Shown here piece by piece: positions 47,846 to 60,752 of a DNA stretch of 64,000 bases. Within the stretch, counting starts at the first letter, position 1. Each line of letters starts with the position of its first letter. The notes under the pieces were generated by a model. That model saw only the letters and a list, made by a program, of their open reading frames with translations. It had not been told where the DNA came from and made no database searches. A program made the translations under genes and the position numbers. Source of the stretch: Salipiger bermudensis (GTDB lineage: Bacteria > Pseudomonadota > Alphaproteobacteria > Rhodobacterales > Rhodobacteraceae); NCBI RefSeq assembly GCF_019801965.1, contig NZ_JAHVIA010000001.1, forward strand, positions 620,001 through 684,000, read 5' to 3'.

Positions 47846-47868
<23 letters not shown>
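46396..47868 (-). CDS. NAD-dependent aldehyde dehydrogenase
   Basis: The 490-residue enzyme has the cofactor site PWNYPMQIIG (161-170), the catalytic E261 in LELGGKSP and C295 in GQTCSASSR, with the C-terminal NNYGAGGGVELPFGGVGKSG. The betaine-aldehyde/aminobutyraldehyde type is the nearest by pattern, but the substrate is not fixed. GGAGG lies upstream of the start at 47868, which is inside the end of the preceding ATPase gene (23-base overlap), so it is co-expressed with the transporter. Confidence 0.88.
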
Positions 47869-49551
<1,683 letters not shown>

Positions 49552-49555
<4 letters not shown>

Positions 49556-50363
49556 GTGCGCACTACCCCCAGCCTCGGATCGAGCCGGTCGCGGAGGCCG
49601 TCGCCCAGCAGGTTAAGGCCGAGCACGGTCAGGACGATCGCGAGGCCCGGCAGGATCGCCACGTGCGGGGCGAGGGCCACCATGGTCTGGGCGTCGGCCA
49701 GCATGCGCCCCCAGGAGGGGATCGGGGGCTGAGCGCCGAGGCCGACATAGGAGAGGCCGGCTTCGGCGAGGATGCCCAGGGAGAACTGGATGGTGCCCTG
49801 CACGATCAGCAGGTTGGCGATGTTGGGCAGGATGTGTTCGGCACTGATGCGGGGCGCGGACTTTCCGGCGGTGCGCGCGGCGAGGATGAACTCGCGGCGC
49901 CAGAGGCTGAGCGCCGCGCCGCGCGACAGGCGGGCGAAGACCGGGATGTTGAAGATGCCGATGGCGATGATGGCGTTGAGCGCGCCCGGGCCGAGGATGG
50001 CGGTGATCAGGATCGCGATGACGAGGCTCGGGAAGGCGAAGATCAGGTCGTTCATCCGCATGATCGCCTCGTCGAGCCAGCCGCCGGAACGCGCCGCCGC
50101 GGCCAAGCCCAGTGGCACGCCGAGCCCCAGCCCGATGCCCACCGCCACCAGCGCCACGGCGATCGAGGTGCGGGCGCCGACCATGATCAGGCTCAGCATG
50201 TCGCGGCCGAAATGATCGGTGCCCAGCCAATGCGCCGCCGAGGGCGGCTGCAGCCGCTCGGTGATGGCCACCGTATCGGTCGGATAGGGCGTCCAGAGGA
50301 AGGAAAGCAGTGCCGCGCCGAGGAAGAGCGCGGTCAGAAGGGTACCGAGGATCAAATTGCGGC

Positions 50364-50367
<4 letters not shown>
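49552..50367 (-). CDS. Dipeptide/oligopeptide-type ABC transporter permease (DppC type)
   Basis: The 271-residue permease has an N-terminal helix, LGTDHFGRDMLSLIMVGARTS (the DppC signature), about six helices and the coupling loop EFILAARTAGKSAPRISAEHILPN. Its start overlaps the DppB-type stop by four bases, and its stop overlaps the ATPase start, so the subunits are coupled. Confidence 0.9.
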
Positions 50368-51308
<941 letters not shown>

Positions 51309-51347
51309 CGCACGCCTACCGGGCCAAGGCGGGAAGCGCCGCGCCGC

Positions 51348-51791
51348 TCATGAGGCCAGAAGCTCCAGCGGATCGTAGCCGGGGCCGGTTTCCCAGGCCA
51401 CCTTCGGCAGGCTGTCGGGCTTGTAGCGCAGCCCTTTCATCTCGTCGCGGGTGACGAAGCGGCGGGTGTGCACGACGCCCTCCGGGTCGCGCCAATCGTC
51501 GGAAAGGGCGCCGTCGGTGATCTCGCAACGGAAGAACAGCTCGACCTGGTGAAAGCCGGTCTCGGGGGCGTGGTATTCGTTGACCAGGCAGGGCAGGCCC
51601 ACGCGCACGGTCAGGCCGGTCTCCTCGTGCACCTCGCGGGCGAGGTTGTCGGGCAGCGAGGCGCCCTTCTCGACGCCGCCGCCGGGGGCGCACCAGAGAT
51701 CGCTCTTCTGACCCGGCCAGGCATTGACCAGCAGCAGGCGGTTCTCGTGCAGGATGATGGCGCGGGTGGCGAGGCGGGGCGAGGTCGACAT
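51348..51791 (-). CDS. NUDIX hydrolase
   Basis: The 147-residue enzyme contains a complete Nudix box at residues 38-60 (G-x5-E-x7-REVHEETGL), which binds metal and cleaves nucleoside-diphosphate-linked substrates. Substrate not predictable. It begins 104 bases from the divergent PhnM-like gene and precedes the DppB-type gene. Confidence 0.87.
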   Translation of the reverse strand: MSTSPRLATRAIILHENRLLLVNAWPGQKSDLWCAPGGGVEKGASLPDNLAREVHEETGLTVRVGLPCLVNEYHAPETGFHQVELFFRCEITDGALSDDWRDPEGVVHTRRFVTRDEMKGLRYKPDSLPKVAWETGPGYDPLELLAS

Positions 51792-51895
51792 GGGGCGGAG
51801 ATTTGCACCTTTCGCGCGGCGGTGGAAGGCCGTATTCCCACGCGCATGATCCGCGTCTCCGTCCCGCCACTCAGCTCTGCCAAGGGGGCCTCAAG

Positions 51896-53035
51896 ATGAT
51901 CGAACTCTGCTTCGAGAATGCCCGCGTGATGCGCCCGGGTGGCTGGGACGACGCGCCGCTTTCGGTGAGCGGGGACGTGATCGCCGATGCACCCACGGGG
52001 CGGCGGGTGGATCTGGGCGGCTATGACATCCTGCCGGGCATCGTCGATGCCCATGGCGACGGGTTCGAACGCCACATGGCGCCACGGCGCGGGGCGCTGC
52101 GCGAGCGCGATGCGGGCATGGTGGCCTGTGCCGCCGAGCTTGCGGCGAACGGCATCACCACGGCGATGCTGGCGCAGTTCTGGTCGTGGGAAGGCGGCAT
52201 GCGCGGGCCGGAATTTGCCGAGGAGGTGTTTGCCTCGGTGGCCGAGGTGGCGCCAACGGTGCCGGTGGACCTGCGGCTGCAGCTGCGGCTCGAGACCCAC
52301 TACCTCGACGCCTTCGCCCGCGCCGAGGAGGCCATCGCGCGCTGGGGCATCGGCTACGTGGTGTTCAACGATCATCTGCCGCACGCGCGGCTTGCCGAGG
52401 GGCGCAAGCCGCCGCGGCTCACCGGACAGGCGCTGAAATCGGGCCGCTCGCCCGAGACCCATCTCGCGCTGATGCAGGCGCTGCACGCCCGCAGCGACGA
52501 GGTGCCGCAAGCACTCGACGGGCTCTGCGCGCGGCTGGCGGCGCGCGGCTGCCGGATGGGCAGCCATGACGACCGCAGCGCCGAGGGGCGTGCGATCTGG
52601 CGGGCGCGGGGCGTGCGGGTGTCGGAGTTTCCCGAGACGGTGGAGGCGGCGCAAGCGGCGCGCGAGGGCGGTGATGCGGTGGTGCTGGGCGCGCCCAACG
52701 TGGTGCGCGGGGCGAGCCATGCGGGCAACGTGGCGGCGAGCGAGCTGATCGGGCTCGGGCTCTGCGATGCGCTGGCCTCGGATTATCACTACCCCGCCCC
52801 GGCGCGCGCCGCATGGCGCTGCGTCGAGCTTGGCCTGCTGAACGAGGCGCAGGCGTGGCGGATGGTCTCGGAGGGGCCGGCGCGGCTCTTGGGGCTGGAG
52901 GATCGCGGCCGGCTGGAGCCCGGCCTGCGCGCCGATCTGGTGGTGATGGACCGCGCCACCCGCCGCATCGTCATGACGCTGGCGGGCGGGCGCGTGGCGT
53001 GGCTCTCGGGCGAGATCGCCGAGCGGCTGCTCTAG
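51896..53035 (+). CDS. PhnM-like amidohydrolase (ribose methylphosphonate triphosphate diphosphatase family)
   Basis: The 379-residue amidohydrolase-superfamily protein has PhnM's metal motifs: VDAHGDGFERHMAPR near residues 50-64, FNDHLPHARLA, SHDD and GAPNVVRGASHAGN, and an ending with ARLLGLEDRGRLEPGLRADLVV. PhnM removes diphosphate from a ribose 1-methylphosphonate intermediate in C-P lyase pathways, but no other phn genes are nearby. It may act on another phosphorylated compound or serve a distant phn locus. The ATG at 51896 follows AAGGGGG. Confidence 0.82.
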   Translation: MIELCFENARVMRPGGWDDAPLSVSGDVIADAPTGRRVDLGGYDILPGIVDAHGDGFERHMAPRRGALRERDAGMVACAAELAANGITTAMLAQFWSWEGGMRGPEFAEEVFASVAEVAPTVPVDLRLQLRLETHYLDAFARAEEAIARWGIGYVVFNDHLPHARLAEGRKPPRLTGQALKSGRSPETHLALMQALHARSDEVPQALDGLCARLAARGCRMGSHDDRSAEGRAIWRARGVRVSEFPETVEAAQAAREGGDAVVLGAPNVVRGASHAGNVAASELIGLGLCDALASDYHYPAPARAAWRCVELGLLNEAQAWRMVSEGPARLLGLEDRGRLEPGLRADLVVMDRATRRIVMTLAGGRVAWLSGEIAERLL

Positions 53036-53046
53036 AGCCCGCCGCC

Positions 53047-53889
53047 TCAGCCCACCGCGATATTGTCGATCAGGCGCACCCCGCCCAGCCAGGCGGCAGC
53101 CAGAAGCCGCGCCGGGCGGTCGAGCGTGGCCATCGGCGCGAGCCCGTCGGCGGCGCGCAGCTCGAGATACTCGACCCGCTCGAACCCGCCCGCGAGGATC
53201 GCCGCTTCGGCCTGCCCGCGCAGTGCCTCCACCGAGCCGCCACCGCGCAGCCCCTCGGCCATCGCCACCATCGCGCGGTTGAGCGCCGGTGCCGCGGCGC
53301 GGGTCGCCTCGGGCAGCAGCACGTTGCGCGATGACAGCGCCAGACCGTCGGGCTCGCGCACCGTCTCGCAGCCGATCACCTCGACCGGAATGTCGAGATC
53401 CCGGGCCATGCGGCGCACCACCTGCAGCTGCTGGTAGTCCTTCTCGCCAAAATAGGCCCGATCCGCGCCGGTCTGCAGGAAAAGCTTCGAGACCACCGTC
53501 GTCACACCGTCGAAATGGCCGGGGCGGAAGGCGCCGCAGAGCCCCTCGGTCAGGCCTTCGACCGCCACCGAGGTGGCGAAGCCGTCGGGATAGATCTGCT
53601 CGGGCCCCGGCACGTAGATCACGTCGACCGCGTAGGGCGCGAGCTTCTCAGCATCGGCATGTTCGGTGCGCGGGTAGTTCTCGAGATCGGAGGCGCTGTT
53701 GAACTGCTTGGGGTTCACGAAGATCGTCACGATCACCCGGTCGCAACCGGCCTTGGCGGCCTCGACGAGGCTCAGGTGCCCGGCATGGAGAGCGCCCATG
53801 GTCGGCACCACGCCAACGCTCTCGCCGGCGCGTTTCCAGCCTGCGAGGCGGTCACGCAGCTCGGCCTTGGTGCGCAGCATCTCGGTCAT
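53047..53889 (-). CDS. panC: Pantothenate synthetase PanC
   Basis: PanC joins pantoate and beta-alanine with ATP in coenzyme A synthesis. The 280-residue product has [18 protein letters not shown] (nucleotidyltransferase HxGH site, about residues 28-45), [21 protein letters not shown] and LSSRNVLL. Its start overlaps the panB stop by four bases. Confidence 0.95.
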   Translation of the reverse strand: MTEMLRTKAELRDRLAGWKRAGESVGVVPTMGALHAGHLSLVEAAKAGCDRVIVTIFVNPKQFNSASDLENYPRTEHADAEKLAPYAVDVIYVPGPEQIYPDGFATSVAVEGLTEGLCGAFRPGHFDGVTTVVSKLFLQTGADRAYFGEKDYQQLQVVRRMARDLDIPVEVIGCETVREPDGLALSSRNVLLPEATRAAAPALNRAMVAMAEGLRGGGSVEALRGQAEAAILAGGFERVEYLELRAADGLAPMATLDRPARLLAAAWLGGVRLIDNIAVG

Positions 53890-54719
53890 GGTTTCGCTCC
53901 CGGGGCGGTATCGGCAAAGACGTGTTCGGTGGCGGGGAAGGCGCGGCTCCGCACCTCCTCGGCATAGGCGGCGATGGCGGCCTCTGCCTCCTCGCCGAGC
54001 GCTGCGTAGCGCTTGACGAATTTCGGTTTGAAGGCGGTGAACAGCCCCAGCATGTCGTCGACCACGAGGATCTGCCCGTCGCAGCCCGCCGAGGCGCCGA
54101 TGCCAATGGTGGGGATCGTAAGCTCTGCGGTGACCCGGTCGGCAAGCCCCTGCGGCACCTTCTCGAGCACCACGGCAAAGGCCCCTGCCCCGGCCACGGC
54201 GCGGGCATCGGCCATGAGCTGCTCGCCGGCGCTGCCGCGCCCCTGCACCTTGTAGCCGCCCAGCGTGTTGATGGATTGCGGCGTGAGACCGACATGCGCC
54301 ATCACCGGGATGCCGCGCGCAGTCAGGAAAGCGATGGTCTCTGCCATGCTCTCGCCGCCCTCGAGCTTCACGGCGCCGGCGCCGGTCTCGGCCATCAGGC
54401 GGGCGGCGTTGCGAAACGCCTGCTGCGGGCCTTCCTCGTAGGAACCGAAGGGCATGTCGACGACCATCATCGCCCGGCTGAGGCCGCGCTTCACCGCCTG
54501 CGCGTGCAAGATCATCATCTCCATGGTCACGCCAAGCGTGCTCTCCAGCCCGTGCAGCACCATGCCGACGCTGTCACCGACGAGGACGAAATCGCAATGC
54601 GCGTCCATCATCTTGGCCATCGGGGTGGTGTAGGCGGTCAGGCTGACCAGCGGCACCCCGCCCTTGCGGGCCCGGATATCGTCCGGCAGCGGGGCCGACT
54701 TTCGCGCCGTTGCGCTCAT
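53886..54719 (-). CDS. panB: 3-methyl-2-oxobutanoate hydroxymethyltransferase PanB
   Basis: PanB makes ketopantoate from 2-oxoisovalerate and methylene-tetrahydrofolate. In 277 residues it has [13 protein letters not shown], the metal-binding [34 protein letters not shown] and [14 protein letters not shown]. The panBC order and ATGA overlap are usual. It is divergent from the substrate-binding protein gene, with 133 bases between. Confidence 0.95.
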   Translation of the reverse strand: MSATARKSAPLPDDIRARKGGVPLVSLTAYTTPMAKMMDAHCDFVLVGDSVGMVLHGLESTLGVTMEMMILHAQAVKRGLSRAMMVVDMPFGSYEEGPQQAFRNAARLMAETGAGAVKLEGGESMAETIAFLTARGIPVMAHVGLTPQSINTLGGYKVQGRGSAGEQLMADARAVAGAGAFAVVLEKVPQGLADRVTAELTIPTIGIGASAGCDGQILVVDDMLGLFTAFKPKFVKRYAALGEEAEAAIAAYAEEVRSRAFPATEHVFADTAPGAKP

Positions 54720-54852
54720 TGGCGTCTCCTCCTCGTCAACAAGGCTGGCGTCGTCTAGCAGCCTGCCCCCTCATATTCCAGTGCGCATGTGCTTGCGCCG
54801 CCGCGGAAATCGGGCACACTTCGCGGCATTGCCCCCGCAACGGAGTGCCCTG

Positions 54853-56337
54853 ATGTCCCGCCCCTTCTCTTACCTCGCCCCGGCCGCCGCCGCTCTGCTG
54901 CTTTCGGCGCAGGTGCTGAGCGCCCAGCAGACCGACCTGACCATCGCGCTGCAGCTCGAGCCGCCGCATCTCGACCCGACCTCGGCCGCCGCCGGCGCGA
55001 TCGACAGCGTGCTCTATGCCAATGTCTTCGAGGGGCTGACGAGGTTCACCGAGACCGGAGAGATCGTGCCGGGCCTGGCCGAGCGCTGGGACATCTCCGA
55101 CGACGGGCTCACCTACACCTTCCACCTGCGCGACGGCGTCACCTTCCATGACGGCAGCGCAATGGACGCGGAAGACGTCAAGTTCAGCCTCGACCGCGCC
55201 CGCGGCGAAGACAGCCTCAACGCCCAGAAGGCGCTCTTCGAGGGCATCGCCGAGGTCACGGTCGTCGACCCGCTGACCGTCGAGGTCACGCTCTCCGAGC
55301 CCGATGGCAATTTCCTCTTCAACATGGCCTGGGGAGACGCGGTGATCGTGGCCCCCGAGAGCATCGAAGGCATCCAGCAGACACCGGTCGGCACCGGGCC
55401 CTTCACCTTCCAGCGCTGGGTCACCGGCGACCGCATCGAGATGAGCCGCAACGCCGAATACTGGGGCGAGGCGCCGGCGCTCGAGGCGGTGACCTTCCGC
55501 TTCATCTCCGACCCGACGGCGGCGTTCGCGGCAATGATGGCGCAGGATATCGACGCTTTCGCGGGTTTTCCGGCGCCCGAGAACCTCGCCATGTTCGAGG
55601 CCGATCCGCGCTTTCAGGTGCTGGTGGGCTCGACCGAGGGCGAGACCATCCTCGCGATGAACAACGGCGACGATCATTTCGCCGACCCGAAGGTACGCGA
55701 GGCCGTGGCCCATGCCATCGACCGGCAGGCGATCATCGACGGCGCCATGTTTGGCTATGGCACGCCCATCGGCACCCATTTCGCGCCGCACAATCCCGAT
55801 TACGTCGACCTGACCGATCTGTCCTCCTACGATCCGGAGCTTGCCAGGACGCTGCTGGCGGATGCGGGCTATCCGGACGGCTTCACCACCACGCTGAAGC
55901 TGCCGCCACCCTCCTACGCCCGGCGCGGCGGCGAGATCATCGCGGCGCAGCTGCGCGAGGTCGGGATCGAGACGCAGATCACCAATCTCGAATGGGCGCA
56001 GTGGCTCGAGGAGGTGTTCCGCGGCAAGGATTTCGGGCTCACCATCGTGTCGCATACCGAGCCCTTCGACATCGGCATCTATGCCCGGCCCGACTATTAC
56101 TTCCAGTATGACAACGCCGCCTTCCAGGAGCTGATGACCACGCTCACCGGCACCACCGACCCGGCGGCGCGCTCGGAGCTGATCAAGCAGGCGCAGACGA
56201 TGATCGCCGAGGATCACGTCAACGGCTACCTGTTCCAACTCGCCTTCCCGACGGTCGCCGATGCGCGGCTCGAGGGGCTGTGGCAGAACCAGCCGACGCA
56301 GGCGACCGACCTGACCGGGGTGCGCTGGACCGAGTGA
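54853..56337 (+). CDS. Dipeptide/oligopeptide-type ABC transporter substrate-binding protein
   Basis: The 494-residue periplasmic protein (SBP family 5) has a signal peptide (1-25, ending LSAQ), then TDLTIALQLEPPHLDPTSAAA, YANVFEGLTRF, GLAERWDISDDGLTYTFHLRDGVTFHDG and NAEYWGEAP, all standard for DppA/OppA-like proteins. It probably feeds the DppB-DppC-ATPase complex encoded at 47846-51308, from which it is separated by the NUDIX, PhnM-like and panCB genes. GGAG precedes the ATG by seven bases. No terminator is apparent in the 181 bases before the convergent EamA gene, only short GC-rich hairpins. Confidence 0.9.
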   Translation: MSRPFSYLAPAAAALLLSAQVLSAQQTDLTIALQLEPPHLDPTSAAAGAIDSVLYANVFEGLTRFTETGEIVPGLAERWDISDDGLTYTFHLRDGVTFHDGSAMDAEDVKFSLDRARGEDSLNAQKALFEGIAEVTVVDPLTVEVTLSEPDGNFLFNMAWGDAVIVAPESIEGIQQTPVGTGPFTFQRWVTGDRIEMSRNAEYWGEAPALEAVTFRFISDPTAAFAAMMAQDIDAFAGFPAPENLAMFEADPRFQVLVGSTEGETILAMNNGDDHFADPKVREAVAHAIDRQAIIDGAMFGYGTPIGTHFAPHNPDYVDLTDLSSYDPELARTLLADAGYPDGFTTTLKLPPPSYARRGGEIIAAQLREVGIETQITNLEWAQWLEEVFRGKDFGLTIVSHTEPFDIGIYARPDYYFQYDNAAFQELMTTLTGTTDPAARSELIKQAQTMIAEDHVNGYLFQLAFPTVADARLEGLWQNQPTQATDLTGVRWTE

Positions 56338-56518
56338 CCTTTCACGCGGCTGGCGCCCGCCGCGAGCGCCGCCGCGTATCGTCTGCTCTTCCGGCGACCT
56401 CCGGAGACCGCGTCACGGGCCCGAGCGCGTCAAGAGACCGACAGCGCAGAGGGCGAGCTGACACTGCGCGGCGGCAGGTGACGCGCCGTTGCCGCGCGTG
56501 GCATGTCCGGTGCGCGTC

Positions 56519-57370
56519 TCACCCCCTCCGCAGCGGCACCACCGAGACGGTCACGCCGCCCAGCACCATGAGGGCCGCGAGCGCGAACCGGGCGGTGAGC
56601 GCCTCGCCGAGAAACACCATCCCGCCCGCCATCGCGATCACCGGAACGGTGAGCTGTGCCACCGCGGCGACCGAGCCCGGCAGGCGCGGCAGTACCGCGT
56701 ACCAGAGCGCGTAGCCCAGCCCCGAGGTCACCGCGCCCGAGACGACCGCAAGCACCACCGCGCCGGGGCTCCACGGCCCCAGTGAGCCGGAGAGCATCAA
56801 GCCCAGCAGAAAAACAAGCCCAAGCCCGGCGGCGAGCAGGAAGTTGGCGGCGGTCGAGACCAGCGGCTGCTCTGCCTTGCGGCCGGCAAGCGAGTAGATT
56901 CCCCAGCCGAAACCGGCGAGCAGCATGGCCAGAGCGTGCGGCAGGCTCGGGGCTGTGCCGCCCCCCGGCCAGAGCAGCCAGACCAGACCGCCGAAGGCCA
57001 GCCCGGCGCCGCACCAGCGCCGCGCGGGCACGCGCTCGCCGCCCGCCACGCTGCCGCCGAACATCGTCACCTGCACCATGCCGAAGAGCAGCAGCGCCCC
57101 AAGCCCGGCGGGCAGGCCGAGATAGGCCGCCGAGAAGCCGTAGATGTAGAGGAACAGCCCGGCAACGCCTGCGACGCGCCCCGGACCGCCGAGGCTCAGC
57201 CGGCCCTGCCGCAGCAGCACCAGCGCGGCCAGAACGATCGCGCCGGAGAGCAGGCGCAGCGTCCCGAAACTCGTGGCATCGATGCCGCCCGAAGCGAGCG
57301 CTGCACGGTTGAGCACGGAATTGGCCGCGAAGGCGGTCATCGTGAGCGCCACCATAAGCAACAGTTTCAT
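56519..57370 (-). CDS. EamA-family (DMT) transporter
   Basis: The 283-residue protein has ten hydrophobic helices in two EamA repeats; the motif pairs (NSVLNRAALASGGIDATSFG near the start, GAVTSGLGYALWYAVLPRL and LTVPVIAMAGGMVFLGE late) are typical of drug/metabolite exporters. The cargo is unknown. It starts 40 bases after the DUF2062 stop, at the end of the folK-rpoZ-rel-DUF2062 run. Confidence 0.85.
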   Translation of the reverse strand: MKLLLMVALTMTAFAANSVLNRAALASGGIDATSFGTLRLLSGAIVLAALVLLRQGRLSLGGPGRVAGVAGLFLYIYGFSAAYLGLPAGLGALLLFGMVQVTMFGGSVAGGERVPARRWCGAGLAFGGLVWLLWPGGGTAPSLPHALAMLLAGFGWGIYSLAGRKAEQPLVSTAANFLLAAGLGLVFLLGLMLSGSLGPWSPGAVVLAVVSGAVTSGLGYALWYAVLPRLPGSVAAVAQLTVPVIAMAGGMVFLGEALTARFALAALMVLGGVTVSVVPLRRG

Positions 57371-57410
57371 TGCGGCCGGCCTCCCCTTGCCCTCGCGCGG
57401 CCCGCCGTGC

Positions 57411-58064
57411 TCACTCCTTGGAGTTGCCGCCACCGGCCCGCGTCTGCTTGCTCTTGAGTGCCGCGAGCTTCGACTTGAGCGCACCGCGGCGCCGGCTCTG
57501 ATAAGCGCGGATCACCGGCACCGTCAGGTAGTAGCACACCAGCCCACAGGTGATCCCGGGCAGGATGCAGCCGATCAGGTAGGGATAGAACACCTTGTCG
57601 TAGAACAGGATCAACTCCGACCAATTGGTCGGTTCGCCGGTGAACCACGACACGAGATTGTGCCACAGATCGCCGCCGGCATAGGCGAAGCGGTCGAGCA
57701 CCGACTTGTGGTCGGGCTCGTGCCGGTCGATACCGAGAAACCAGTAGCCGGTGCGCAGCGAGCTGAAGGCGATGGGCACATAGGTCAGCGGATTGCCGAA
57801 GAAGGTCGCCAGAAGCGCTGCGAGGATATTGCCGCGCAGCGACTTTGCGATCAGCGCCGCGAGCACGAAATGCAGGCCGTAGAGGGGTGTGAAGGCGGTG
57901 AAGACCCCGGCGAAGACGCCCCGGCCGATCTTTTCCGGCGGGTCGGGCAGCCGGTGCAGACGGTGCTGGATATAACGCGCCGCGCGCCCCCAGCCGCCCC
58001 GCGGCCAGAAGAACTCGACCAGTATCCTCCAGACAGGTCGTCTGTCACGGCGTTTGAAGACCAA
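57411..58064 (-). CDS. DUF2062 membrane protein
   Basis: The 217-residue protein has three to four membrane helices with GVFAGVFTAFTPLYGLHFVLAALIA and ATFFGNPLTYVPIAFSS, the DUF2062 hallmark (small residues, GNPLT). A charged cytoplasmic C-terminus ends KSKLAALKSKQTR. Function unknown. It follows rel by 80 bases; this order is common in Rhodobacteraceae. Confidence 0.85.
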   Translation of the reverse strand: MVFKRRDRRPVWRILVEFFWPRGGWGRAARYIQHRLHRLPDPPEKIGRGVFAGVFTAFTPLYGLHFVLAALIAKSLRGNILAALLATFFGNPLTYVPIAFSSLRTGYWFLGIDRHEPDHKSVLDRFAYAGGDLWHNLVSWFTGEPTNWSELILFYDKVFYPYLIGCILPGITCGLVCYYLTVPVIRAYQSRRRGALKSKLAALKSKQTRAGGGNSKE

Positions 58065-58143
58065 AGGCCCGTCCTGTCCAATCCTCCGCAGCCCCGCGGG
58101 GCCGCGATTCCCTTCGGCCGCAACCGCTTCCGGCTGCGCCCCC

Positions 58144-60282
58144 TTACTGTGCCGCCGCCGGAAGCGCCGTCAGCGAGGCATCTCGCCGGCGGTGCACGGA
58201 GGCGACATCGCTTTCGGCTTCGAGGGCGGAGATCACCGAGTGGAGGTGTTCCGCGTCGCGGAATTCCACGTCCATCCGGATGCGGAAGAAGTCCGGCTTC
58301 CTGTCCACGAAGACGAGATCCGAGATATTGGCCATCCGCTCGCCGATCAAGGTGCAAACCCGCCCCAGCACCCCGGCATCGTTGCCGATGGTTAGCTCGA
58401 GGCTTACGTCGTAGGCAGCCGGGTGGGTGCCCTCCTCCCAGCGCAGGTCGACCCAGCGATCGGGCTGGTCCTCGTAGGCGGCGAGGGATTCGCAATCGAT
58501 GGCGTGCACGAAGACGCCCTTGCCGCGCTGGGTGATGCCGATGATGCGCTCGCCGGGCAGCGGCTGGCAGCAGCGCGCCCGGGTGAAGCCGGTGCCCGGC
58601 TCGAGCCCGATCACCGCGCGATGTGCATCGACCTGCGCGTCGTCTGCGGGGCCGAGATCGGGATAGACCGCGTGCACCACCTCGCGCGAAGTCAGCTCGG
58701 CGCTGCCGAGACGTGCCAGAAGTTCATCCTTGTCCTCGAGCCGCAGCGTCTGCGCCGCCTTCTCCAGAACCTTGTCGGTGGCCTTCTTGCCGACATGCTC
58801 GAAGGCCGAGCGGGCGAGCTCGTGGCCGAGCCGCACGAAGCGCTCGCGCCCGGCCTCGCGCAGGGCGCGGCGGATCGCGGTGCGGGCCTTGCCGGTGGTG
58901 GCGATGTCGAGCCAGGTCGCCTGCGGGGTCTGGCCCTCGGCGGTGATGATCTCGACCGACTGGCCGTTCTTCAACCGGGTCCAGAGCGGCACCCGGATGC
59001 CATCGACCTTCGCACCCACGCAGGCCGAGCCGATGCGGGTGTGGATGGCATAGGCATAGTCGAGCGGAGTTGCCCCGCGCGGCAGCTTCACCACGTCACC
59101 CTTGGGGGTGAAGCAGAACACCTTGTCGGAGTACATCTCGAGCTTGACCGCCTCGAGGAACTCGTCGTGATCCTGCTCGCTGTCGAACTGCTCGGTCAGC
59201 GATGCGATCCAGCGCGCCGGGTCGACGGCAAACGGGTTCTCGGCGCGCTGGCCATCGCGATACGACCAGTGCGCGGCGACGCCGGTCTCGGCGACCTCGT
59301 GCATTTGCCGGGTGCGGATCTGCACCTCGACGCGCTTGCCGTCGCGGCCCGATACGGTGGTGTGGATCGAGCGGTAGCCGTTCGACTTGGGCTGGCTGAC
59401 GTAATCCTTGAAGCGGCCCGGCACCGCGCGCCAGCGCTGGTGGATCACGCCCAGCGCGCCGTAGCAGTCCATGTCGTTGCGGGTGATGACGCGGAAGCCG
59501 TAGATGTCAGACAGGCGCGAGAAGCCCATGCCCTTTTCCTGCATCTTGCGCCAGATCGAATAGGGCTTCTTGGCGCGACCGAAGACCTCGGCGTCGATGC
59601 CGGCCTCCTCGAGCTCGTGACGCATGTCGCCGGTGATCCGGTGGATCACGTCGCCGGCCTCTTTCTGCAGGGTGATGAAGCGGCGGATGATCGAGGCGCG
59701 CCCCTCGGGGTTGAGCACCCGGAAGGCCAGATCCTCGAGCTCCTCGCGCATCCACTGCATGCCCATCCGGCCCGCCAGAGGCGCGTAGATGTCCATCGTC
59801 TCGCGCGCCTTCTGGATCTGCTTCTCCGGGCGCATCGCCTTGATGGTTCGCATGTTGTGCAGGCGGTCGGCGAGCTTGACGAGGATCACCCGCAGGTCCT
59901 TGGACATCGCCATGAACAGCTTGCGGAAATTCTCGGCCTGCTTGGTCTCGGAGCTGGAGAGCTGCAGGTTGGTCAGCTTGGTGACACCGTCGACGAGATC
60001 GGCGACGTCCTCGCCGAAGCGATCGGCGATGTCCTTCCACGAGGCGCGGGTGTCCTCGATGGTGTCATGCAGCAGGGCGGTGATGATGGTCGCATCGTCG
60101 AGCTGCTGCTCCGTCAGGATCGCGGCAACGGCGACGGGATGCGTGAAATAGGGCTCGCCGGAATGGCGCATCTGCCCGTCATGCATCGCGCGGCCAAACT
60201 CGTAGGCCGCGCGGATCAGCTCTTCGTTGGTCTTCGGGTTGTAGTTGCGGACCAGTGCAACCAGGTCTTCCGCCGCGATCAT
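58144..60282 (-). CDS. rel: Bifunctional (p)ppGpp synthase/hydrolase (RelA/SpoT family)
   Basis: The 712-residue stringent-response enzyme has an intact HD hydrolase domain (HDTIED, 72-77, and the LVKLADRLHNMR helix), a synthetase domain (RAKKPYSIWRKMQEKG, YGFRVIT, GYRSIHTTV), a TGS domain (VFCFTPKGDVVKLPRGAT) and a C-terminal ACT domain. Both catalytic halves look complete, as usual for the single Rel of alphaproteobacteria. It lies directly after rpoZ. Confidence 0.94.
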   Translation of the reverse strand: MIAAEDLVALVRNYNPKTNEELIRAAYEFGRAMHDGQMRHSGEPYFTHPVAVAAILTEQQLDDATIITALLHDTIEDTRASWKDIADRFGEDVADLVDGVTKLTNLQLSSSETKQAENFRKLFMAMSKDLRVILVKLADRLHNMRTIKAMRPEKQIQKARETMDIYAPLAGRMGMQWMREELEDLAFRVLNPEGRASIIRRFITLQKEAGDVIHRITGDMRHELEEAGIDAEVFGRAKKPYSIWRKMQEKGMGFSRLSDIYGFRVITRNDMDCYGALGVIHQRWRAVPGRFKDYVSQPKSNGYRSIHTTVSGRDGKRVEVQIRTRQMHEVAETGVAAHWSYRDGQRAENPFAVDPARWIASLTEQFDSEQDHDEFLEAVKLEMYSDKVFCFTPKGDVVKLPRGATPLDYAYAIHTRIGSACVGAKVDGIRVPLWTRLKNGQSVEIITAEGQTPQATWLDIATTGKARTAIRRALREAGRERFVRLGHELARSAFEHVGKKATDKVLEKAAQTLRLEDKDELLARLGSAELTSREVVHAVYPDLGPADDAQVDAHRAVIGLEPGTGFTRARCCQPLPGERIIGITQRGKGVFVHAIDCESLAAYEDQPDRWVDLRWEEGTHPAAYDVSLELTIGNDAGVLGRVCTLIGERMANISDLVFVDRKPDFFRIRMDVEFRDAEHLHSVISALEAESDVASVHRRRDASLTALPAAAQ

Positions 60283-60319
60283 GGGCGCCTATCCTTCACT
60301 TGGCCCGCATCCAAGAGCC

Positions 60320-60673
60320 TCAGCTCTCGCCCTGGGCCTCCATGAGCGCGCGCAGGAGCTTCTCTTCGGACATATCGTCCTCGACCGGCTTGTCCTGCTC
60401 GGCACCCATGAGAAGCGCCATGCTGTCTTCCTCGGGCTCGTCGACCTCGATCTGGGTCTGGTGGCTCTCGATCAGACGCTCGCGCAGCTCGTCAGCCGAC
60501 TGGGTCTCCTCGGCGATCTCGCGGAGGGCGACCACCGGGTTCTTGTCGTTGTCGCGGTCGACCGTGATCGGGCTGCCGGATGCGACTTCGCGCGCACGGT
60601 GCGCGGCGAGCATCACCAGCTCGAACCGGTTCGGGACCTTGTCGACGCAATCTTCTACCGTTACGCGGGCCAT
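60320..60673 (-). CDS. rpoZ: RNA polymerase omega subunit
   Basis: Omega assists assembly of the beta-prime subunit. The 117-residue protein begins [30 protein letters not shown], the conserved core, with [13 protein letters not shown]. The acidic C-terminal tail is typical of alphaproteobacteria. The rpoZ-rel order is conserved and fits the role of omega in the ppGpp binding site. Confidence 0.95.
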   Translation of the reverse strand: MARVTVEDCVDKVPNRFELVMLAAHRAREVASGSPITVDRDNDKNPVVALREIAEETQSADELRERLIESHQTQIEVDEPEEDSMALLMGAEQDKPVEDDMSEEKLLRALMEAQGES

Positions 60674-60752
60674 ATGCGTATCACCTATTCGGGTTTGCCG
60701 TCAGAAAGTGACTCCCTAGCCTGTCATTGCCCGAAACACAAGCGCGGATCGC

